NCBI GenBank assembly: GCA_027294925.1
Contig: JAPULM010000454.1
Location: 1 to 6,266, forward strand
DNA from: a bacterium
GTDB taxonomy: Bacteria > Tectomicrobia > Entotheonellia > Entotheonellales > Entotheonellaceae
Direction: 5' to 3'
DNA length: 6,266 nt
Shown here: positions 5,920-6,266 of the stretch, piece after piece
How positions within the stretch are numbered: the first letter of the stretch is position 1
Layout: the number at the start of each line of letters is the position of its first letter
Made by a program: the position numbers and the translations under genes
The notes under the pieces: model-generated
The model's input: the letters and a program-made list of their open reading frames with translations, nothing else
Told to the model about the DNA's origin: nothing
The model's database searches: none

Positions 5920-6266
5920 TAATCATCGCTAGCCTTCTTAAACGCCTCATCAATCCGGTTCACCACAGGTGTTTCAAGCTCTAACGATACATGGCTATAA
6001 ATGTCCCGTCTGGTGCTAATCTGACTGTGCCCCATCAACGCCTGAACTGTTTTTGGCGACTCCCCCTGTTCCAACATTAACCTGGCAAAAGTATGTCGTA
6101 CGTCATTGCACGCCAATCTTGCGTCCCGTATCGAGAGCCTTGCGGAGCCTGATACGGTTGCCATTAGCGCTGATTCCGATCGCTTGGTACAAGGGTATTT
6201 CGTCTGCGGCGATATTGGCCTCCACCACCTAAAGGCCGGGAAATACCCGCATCTGGCACACGCACT
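5919..6266 (-). CDS. Tyrosine recombinase (phage integrase family), C-terminal catalytic fragment, runs off the window
   Basis: The frame is open from the right edge to a TAG at 5919, giving 115 residues without a start in view other than the internal ATG at 6164. The family is clear from the second half: the DVRHTFARLMLEQGES box, then VQALMGHSQIS and DIYSHV. Arg (codon 6096-6098), His of the GHS box (6027-6029) and the nucleophile Tyr (5997-5999) are present. The first His of the HxxRH box is Asn (codon 6105-6107), an unusual change that could lower activity. The region upstream of this box is poorly recognisable, and the box with the first catalytic Arg would lie beyond the edge. The gene may be intact outside the window or a decaying remnant. 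It probably derives from an integrated element and converges on rsfS. Confidence 0.78.
   Translation of the reverse strand, partial: SACARCGYFPAFRWWRPISPQTKYPCTKRSESALMATVSGSARLSIRDARLACNDVRHTFARLMLEQGESPKTVQALMGHSQISTRRDIYSHVSLELETPVVNRIDEAFKKASDD

Noticed and set aside
6052..6266. Plus-strand frame open to the right edge opposite the recombinase
   Set aside because: It has no start codon with a ribosome binding site and no family motif, and its left part is antisense to the clear recombinase box. The part beyond about 6165, where the recombinase similarity fades, cannot be excluded without the flanking sequence.
1..6266. CRISPR array, tRNA, rRNA or insertion sequence ends
   Set aside because: No regularly spaced repeats, cloverleaf signature, rRNA core segments or terminal inverted repeats with a transposase were seen on either strand.

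Overview
The window is about 6.3 kb of bacterial chromosome with moderate GC. Its core is a conserved translation and ribosome-assembly neighbourhood read on the plus strand. The order is a FAU-1-type RNase E/G-related protein, bL21 (rplU), bL27 (rpmA), the GTPase Obg, glutamate 5-kinase (proB) and the ribosomal silencing factor RsfS. Homology assignments come from reading conserved motifs in the translations; no database search was possible.

Layout. Bases 1-227 hold no convincing gene, only a possible upstream regulatory region. Bases 228-1670 encode the FAU-1/DUF402-type protein. Bases 1671-2527 break the operon with two small unassigned reading frames on the minus strand: a membrane-anchored six-cysteine protein and an 83-residue soluble protein. 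They are followed by a divergent regulatory region with inverted repeats and a good sigma-70-type promoter for rplU. From 2528 to 5852 the genes rplU, rpmA, obg, proB and rsfS are closely spaced. Obg and proB are separated by a single base; rsfS follows proB after a 76-base gap. From 5919 to the right edge, on the minus strand, lies the C-terminal catalytic part of a tyrosine recombinase. It converges on rsfS and marks a possible boundary with accessory DNA.

How the genes relate. bL21 and bL27 are large-subunit proteins, Obg acts late in 50S assembly, and RsfS binds the 50S subunit to block joining. An RNase E/G-type protein beside them fits the usual rng-rplU-rpmA linkage. ProB, the first step of proline synthesis, is a common passenger next to obg.

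Organism. bL27 starts directly at MAHKKAGG, without the cleavable N-terminal extension of Firmicutes, and no ysxB/prp gene lies between rplU and rpmA, so a typical Firmicute is unlikely. The FAU-1-like protein in place of a standard RNase G suggests a deep-branching lineage. Chloroflexota is my best guess, but this is inference only.

No complete new defence system or other novel multi-gene system is visible. The points most worth a second look are the FAU-1-type protein in the RNase G position, the structured leader and divergent region before rplU, the two small minus-strand genes, and the atypical recombinase fragment at the right edge.
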